In this document: positions 58,561 through 64,000 of the stretch, in pieces
Numbering within the stretch: position 1 is the stretch's first letter
Layout of the letters: the number at the start of each line of letters is the position of its first letter
NCBI GenBank assembly: GCA_029747015.1
Contig: JAKOGI010000124.1
Coordinates: 707,501 to 771,500, forward strand
From: Carnegiea gigantea
Lineage: Eukaryota > Streptophyta > Magnoliopsida > Caryophyllales > Cactaceae
Length of the DNA stretch: 64,000 nucleotides
Direction: 5' to 3'
Notes under the pieces: generated by a model
The model's input: only the letters and a program-made list of their open reading frames with translations
The model's database searches: none
Told to the model about the DNA's origin: nothing
Made by a program: the position numbers and the translations under genes

Positions 58561-59221
58561 AACTATGGTGGATCCAAAACTTATAATAAGCTTCATCACT
58601 TGAAATTAGGATGATAGATTAATTCAAGAGCCTTAATTGGGGAGAAACATCTATATCAGTAGTAGAAGCAATAGCAACATGAAATGGAGTTCTATAACAA
58701 TTGAAGTCAATTCTCGAGATATTCAAACCTATAACCATAACTAGATTATGATTGAAGTATCTAAAGGTGATTTTCATCATCCTTAGAAAGTGCGAGCATT
58801 GATTTTGGGTTTTAAGATTACCTAGAGCAATGCAATGCAAATCTACAAATTATTTGTGAAGAGAACTAAGCAATAGCTTAATAGGCTAAGTTCGGCCCTT
58901 ACTTTCTTCTCTGGTGTTTTGTGTAATAGCCCAAATCTAATTTACTTCATTGGCTGCCTCCTTGCCTTCCTTTATTTGGCCAAGGGTTTTCTCTCATTGA
59001 TTAGCCAGTCATGACTATATGTAAATAAACAAACTGCCTTTTACATGTCTTACTAGCTTCTCTTTCCAGCAATTTATCTTATCTCCTAATGACTTGGAAA
59101 CTAGGTAGCCCCAATAACTAGTCAATCCTCAATTATCGATTAGCTTAACCTATTTTAAGTTGCATGTACTAACCTATTTATATAAGCATTCAATTCGTTT
59201 GATTCTCATAATTTAGTGGAT
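58561..59221. other. Intergenic, nothing recognised
   Basis: A 73-codon minus frame at 58619-58840 has no known domain. Right end is the flank of the next LTR (TGGAT before 59222). Confidence 0.45.
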
Positions 59222-60485
59222 TGCAGTGATTCCCGCAAGTGTACGGTTTATCGTTGTAATACTTGAAGGTGTCGATCCTCAGGGATGAATTACAAAATTA
59301 GTTTACCAAAATGTTTATTGGAATTAAAACCAAATACTAAATTAACTAGTACCGAGGTCAAATAATTCCACCAAACAAGTTAATTGCCTAGATAAACGAC
59401 ATTGGTTCATGAAATTGTACACAATACTCTAACTTGCAAAGAGCTTAACTGAAGTAAGCATCAAATAATTTCAAGTCACCAACACTTAGTCGCACTTATC
59501 CTCTTAGTCAGAACACCATCGACGTAGCATCAGAGTAATACGAACCCAGGAAAATTCGATTCAAACCTGGAAAACTGATTTGCAATCTCAATCACCTTGA
59601 ACTGAAAACCAAGTACTATGGGAACAAGGTGTCCAAAATCGAAACTGTGAAAGTGAACTAAACAGTTGAAATTTACTTTGAACAATGTCTAATTCAAAAC
59701 TATAAGTTTTAGTTGAATTCAATAGCCCAAACCGAAACTAAGAACTGAAACCCCAATCTGAAACTAATAGAAAAACAAAAATTGTAACTAAGAACTGAAT
59801 GTTCCCTGATCGGCTGCCCTCTCTGTGTTCAGGTACTCGGCCCCTGCCCTACTTTTAACCGTCTTCATGAAGGCCCCGAAGAATGCCACCTAACTTCTTC
59901 TCGATTGCTCCCATTAATTTTGAATTAAATTCGAATTCATGGCCCCGAATTTTTTGTTTGTAATAGCGAAGCCGGGAATTGATAGAGGAAGATGAAGGAG
60001 AAGAAGGGTTGCGGCTATGGTGAGGAAGAAGAAGGCAAATGGTTGCAACCCCTTATTTTTCGGGTTCTGTGTTGCAGGGTGGCACGAAGAAGGAGGGGGA
60101 AAGAAGACAGGCTAGGAGCACGTGAGAGAGGCGGGGACTAATTAAGTAGCTGGCGGGCTGGACCGGGTTTGGGGAAGTCCTATGGGCTAGGCCCGATGGA
60201 GGAAAGGGAGAAGAAGGAGGCCGGCCCAGAAGAGAGAGGAAGAAGGGGAAATGTGTTTGGCTTGGGCCGCTTGTTCTGGGCTGCGTTTTTGGATATCGAA
60301 TTCTTCTTTTCTTCCATTTTTCCTTTGCTCGATCCAATCCTGAGCTAGTGATTTATTTTTTTATAAGTTTTCCAATTCCTACAAAATGAACAAAAACATA
60401 TTATTAAAATTCTAATTTAATGATTTATTTTGAGCAATTAGTAGATGATAAAAGAGTATAAAATACCACAATTTATGGTTGAACA
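59222..60485 (-). repeat. 3' LTR of the TR-GAG-like element
   Basis: 1264 bp. Plus strand starts TGCAGTGATTCCCGCAAGTG and ends ATTTATGGTTGAACA. Related to the solo LTR at 41306-42762. Confidence 0.82.
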
Positions 60486-60499
60486 AATACCACATACCT
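60486..60499 (-). other. Degenerate polypurine tract
   Basis: Minus strand AGGTATGTGGTATT directly before the LTR start TGTTCAACC, preceded by GAGGACGAGCAAAACTT, a conserved word of this element class. Confidence 0.5.
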
Positions 60500-61961
60500 A
60501 AGTTTTGCTCGTCCTCGGGTAAAACAAAACTAAAAATCCTAGAAAAGAAAACAAAATCCTAACTCACTTTCGTAGGAATCATTGGTTGTACTTAGCATGT
60601 GCAACAAGCCCTTTAAACCCCTAGGTTACCCCTAGTGGACGAGGAAGGCCTTGTGACGGTTTGCAGAAGATATACCCATAAAATCTAGAAAAGAAAATGA
60701 AAAAGGAAAATAGAGACAGAAACATAAAAATAGTTTAGATTTACAAATATAAATATACAAGGGAGAAGCCTGTGCACATTCTAACTAACTAAATCACCCA
60801 TGTAGCAAAGATATTGGCCTGTGTATAAACAGAATGTACTCATCAAGGCTCTCTACCCCATGGATGACATCAAAGTACTAAATTTTCACCCCATTGCACA
60901 TCAAAACTTTTGAATCTATCCTAGTGCTCGTGCACAAGTGCATCATCATCCTAGGCTTAGGTTTACCAGAATCAAACCCAATCCCACTTGACTGATACAA
61001 ACTATATTATTGACTTATTAACATAGGAAGCAAGCTTTCCCAGTAGCAGGATTACCTCAAAGGGTAATGCCTAGTAGCATATGCCTCAAAGGGTAACGTC
61101 TAGTAGCGCATGCCTCAAAGGGATACTTGTCATTCCAAATCTTATTTCATTTCCCTTTTTTTTCATTATCATTTTTTTTTTCTTAGAATGCAAACAAAAA
61201 CCAAGTAATCGTGTCAAAGACAAGTAGAATAGCCAATCATGGAAGACTAAGACTTTAAGATAATGATAATAGTATAAATAAGGATTGGATTACACATCGA
61301 TAATGAACAATTGGGGTTAGAATTAGGGCTTAGAATGACACATTGAGGACGGAGACTTATCATGCACATCATGCTTACATATAAGCTAAAAGTCAAAGTA
61401 CAAGAGATCTAAGCTTATCAGAATAGTACAAAGCCTCCCCAAAAACAAAACAAAATCATTTTTTCTTTTTTTTTGGATTTTTAGAGTTTTTCAAATTTTT
61501 TCAAATTTTTTCAAACTTTTTCAAAATTTTCCTACTCCCATACCTAAATCCCACAATGTCCTCATTACGAGTGGAAAGAAACATTAAACACAAAAATGAA
61601 AAAGAAAAACAAATATACAAAAAGAAAGACAAAACTCAAAAACAAAAAGGACATGACTGTAAAAGAAAAAGAAAACAAGAAAAATAAAGCAGCAAATATA
61701 TACAAAAGAAAACAAAATAAAAAGAAAAGAAAAAAAGGAACGAGGATACCAGGCCAGGTGCAAAAGTACATCCAAGATATAGCCTCCTGAAATTTGCTTA
61801 GATAGAGGCCCATAGAGCAGCAGCCACTCCATATTAAGCTGAAAATTGCTACTCAAATCAAAACCCATTAGAGCATGTAGTAGCTTATCAAACACAGAAG
61901 ACCAACTCTTAATAACATAAAAACTGTAAAAAGTATAGAGTTGGATTCAGAAAGAGTACAT
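60500..61961 (-). other. Internal non-coding part of the TR-GAG-like element
   Basis: Contains repeated CTCAAAGGGTAA...TAGTAGC.CATGC words (61050-61125), related to 951-1030 and 4690-4770 of the array at the window start, and homopolymer-rich zones (61450-61530, 61590-61740) that give false Phe- or Lys-rich frames. Confidence 0.6.
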
Positions 61962-62573
61962 CTACCATATCAATGAAGCACAAATAAGGGTCTGTCTCAA
62001 CTTATTGAATGTAGGGGCCCAAAAATCAAATAGGCAGATGTAGGCAAAATAGTGGGTCATTGGCCTAGAAAGTAAATCATCATGAATGAGCAGTGTAGGC
62101 AAAATAGTGGGTGCAAATTCCACAAGTCTGTTAAATTCCAAAGGCGTCAGAGTTTGGTCTAAATCAAAATTTTTAGTGACAATGGCCTTAGACGCGATAA
62201 ATTTAGACTTGCGATATTTAAAAAGGAGGTCAGTTTGGATGGGGTCAAAAGAAAAAGATTCATATTCAGCACACAGGTCCACATCTAAACTCACGGTGAC
62301 ATCAAACTCCCATGTAAAAGATTCATATTCCACAAAAAGAATATCATCATCGAATTGCAGATTAGTGGGCTCAATTACCTCCTCATGCAAAATAGCTTCT
62401 TCTGAGTCACTTATCTCATGGTGCTCAATGTCAGACTTGATGCTCATATCTAACTCACTAGAGGTCTCAAGTTCTTTACCTACCTCAAACTCGCAAGAGT
62501 GATTAAAAGGGGTGGGTGGATCGGCATAAACGAGGACATCATTAGTGACATCCTTAGGTGAGCTAGTCTTCAT
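61962..62573 (-). CDS. Second frame downstream of gag (203 residues), function unknown
   Basis: ATG at 62573 overlaps the gag stop by a few bases in another frame. The product is acidic in its first 120 residues (many Glu/Asp, with SDSEEA and EVIEPTN), then more hydrophobic (PTILPTLLIHDD). No domain recognised. It could be the natural extension of gag after a frameshift or a separate small ORF; the overlap favours a frameshift. It stays open for 203 codons while gag is broken, which may be chance. Confidence 0.4.
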   Translation of the reverse strand: MKTSSPKDVTNDVLVYADPPTPFNHSCEFEVGKELETSSELDMSIKSDIEHHEISDSEEAILHEEVIEPTNLQFDDDILFVEYESFTWEFDVTVSLDVDLCAEYESFSFDPIQTDLLFKYRKSKFIASKAIVTKNFDLDQTLTPLEFNRLVEFAPTILPTLLIHDDLLSRPMTHYFAYICLFDFWAPTFNKLRQTLICASLIW

Positions 62574-63228
62574 TTAAGTTAGGCCTAGCAAGATAAGAGG
62601 ACTCAAAATCATCATAGAGAGTAACTTTAGGTTTAGGATATCCTAAACTAGGGTCATGCTCACTATAATTCTCCCTACTTTGATTAAAATATTGAAAATA
62701 TTCAGTAATTCTCTTTTTCATGACCTCTAACATTCTATCAGTCATGTCATTTATCTTCTTTTCCACACTTACACAAGTAGTATCAACATAATCATGATAT
62801 AGGCAATTACAGGCATCATGAGTAGATGACTCACAGTAATCACATAAAGTAGGAGACACACAAGAGTAAGATGGGGCATATGAATCTAGAAAGTGATTAT
62901 GAGGGTAAGGACTAATAGGAAAAATAGGCTCGCCATAAGTTGGGTATCCAAAATTCTGTTTAGCTTGAGCAAACTCATAAGTATCCCAAGCTAATTTTTC
63001 AAAGAAATCTAAAACCTCATCTTGAGTTTTAGATAATAATCCTATTAAACCTCCGGGGCAATTAGCCTCAACATAGCCCCTAGATGCATAATTTAGACCC
63101 ACAACAATGGCCTCACAAATTTTTCATTTTTCAAAATTTTAAATCAATTGAGCACGATAATCATTAAGTCGCGATAAACAACTCCAGAAAGGTTCATGCT
63201 CGAATTGTGGGAAATTGAAAATTGGCAT
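62563..63228 (-). pseudogene. Gag-like gene of the TR-GAG-like element, two early stops
   Basis: Frame of 222 codons from ATG at 63228 (MPIFNFPQFEHEPFW) to TAG at 62563. TAA at codon 30 (63139-63141) and TGA at codon 35 (63124-63126) break it. After these it is open, with KICEAIVVGLNYAS, the Gly-Leu motif PGGLIGLL, then a zinc knuckle CDYCESSTHDACNC (CX2CX4HX4C) about residue 131 and a coiled-coil-like stretch EKKINDMTDRMLEVMKKR. This layout is usual for the gag of plant TR-GAG and related Ty3 elements. Nonfunctional as read. Confidence 0.8.
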
Positions 63229-64000
63229 TCTTGAATCTTTTTTTTTTCTCTTTTCAATTTTAAGAATTTTTCAATTTTTTTGGATTTTCAATTTTTTTCT
63301 CTTTTTTTTGGATATTGTTTTTCAATTATTGAAAGAAAAAGTAAAAGGAAAAACATTGACTCTAAAAACTAATGACGAAAACTAAAACAAAACACCTAAA
63401 TAATTAAGTTAACAAAATAAACTAACAAAAAGAAAATCATATGACCAAAAGAAAAGAAAGACCAAAAATATTCAAACATCAAAAAGTAACCAAATACAAA
63501 AAAGAGAAAAGAAGCACACACAAAGCATGTACACCATTTTCTTAAATCAAAACCTAAAACAAAATTAAAGCTAAAAATAAAATTCCTAAAATTAGAACTC
63601 TATATACAGGAAATTCAACACTATCACAGAGAACATAAATATTTATTTTTTTTATTTTTTCCTATTCCCAAACAATGCAGAAAAATGCAAATAGGAAATT
63701 AATTCTATAAATCACAAAAAAATCTACACAATTCTAAAAAATCCAGAAAACTTCACGCAAACTCTAAAAATCATGGAGAATCTAGGAAAAATATTATAAT
63801 AGACAAATGCATCCTAGAAGTGCCCCAAATACTTGAAATAGATTTTGGAAATGGGAGATAAACTGCGCTGGTTTATTCTTTTCGCTTTTTTGATTTTGCT
63901 CTTTTATTTTGCACAAAAACTAAACCAATTAGAATTGTTTTTTTTTCCAGCAGGGAAATAATCAAGATGCATAAGAACTAAATTGACATTAAATAGGAAA

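Larger units (their letters stand above)
59222..64000 (-). mobile_element. TR-GAG-like LTR retrotransposon, 3' part
   Basis: Minus-strand element with its 3' LTR at 59222-60485 and a gag-like gene at 62563-63228; the 5' LTR lies beyond the window. No pol domain is visible in the 3.5 kb of internal sequence, so it fits the TR-GAG class (terminal repeats plus gag only). The flank before 59222 is TGGAT; the matching duplication is off-window. Confidence 0.8.

Noticed and set aside
61565..61895. Phe-rich minus frames
   Set aside because: Reading of A/T homopolymer-rich internal sequence of the TR-GAG-like element; no domain.
1..64000. CRISPR array, operons or bacterial features
   Set aside because: No regular short repeat-spacer pattern, no ribosome-binding sites or operon structure; all signals are plant nuclear.

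Overview
The window is plant nuclear DNA, most likely from a eudicot, made almost entirely of transposable elements. The evidence for a plant is: a Sirevirus-type Ty1/copia element, a MULE with 9-bp target duplications, hAT elements with TAGGGGTG-type ends, an Au-like SINE fragment, and LARD/TR-GAG-type elements with a tRNA-Asp primer site. The base composition is AT-rich and I found no intact cellular protein-coding gene. I worked by eye, so percentages and repeat boundaries are approximate.

Layout. 1-7854: tandem LTR-retrotransposon array on the minus strand, three long LTRs (the first cut by the window edge) sharing two non-coding internal domains, followed by a (TA)n tract. 7967-11179: small dispersed repeats, a fold-back MITE (9056-9355), copy A of a 0.75-kb local duplication, and short tandem repeats. 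11180-19282: a MULE with long inverted ends and a 9-bp target duplication, containing decayed transposase and a 3.2-kb solo LTR inserted later (15791-19036). 20255-21330: copy B of the duplication, split by a MITE. 21676-29685: young Sirevirus-like copia element on the minus strand, LTRs about 99% identical, with one continuous gag-pol frame interrupted by four stop codons. 30131-31681: an Arg/Lys/Glu/Ser-rich exon-like pseudogene on the minus strand, its 5' side cut by the next element. 31682-39474: decayed plus-strand copia element with target duplication GTAAG. 40157-41236: non-autonomous hAT element. 41306-42762: solo LTR. 42768-44506: tandem array of units carrying tRNA-like modules, interrupted by a second, minus-strand copia element (44507-51865, target duplication CCATG). 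51985-59221: tandem repeats, inverted-end elements and a LINE endonuclease fragment. 59222-64000: 3' part of a minus-strand TR-GAG-like element.

Relations between parts. The two decayed copia elements share internal sequence, including an unusual long 5' leader with a GC-richer block and then about 1 kb of short palindromes around a fairly constant loop, but they have unrelated LTRs. The solo LTR at 41306 belongs to the same family as the LTR at 59222, and the internal domain of the array at 1-7854 shares a motif block with the element at 59222-64000. Insertion order can be read directly in several places (MULE then solo LTR; tRNA-like array then copia). Nearly all broken frames are broken by stops that are one C-to-T or G-to-A transition from a sense codon, as expected from deamination of methylated cytosine in silenced DNA (inference).
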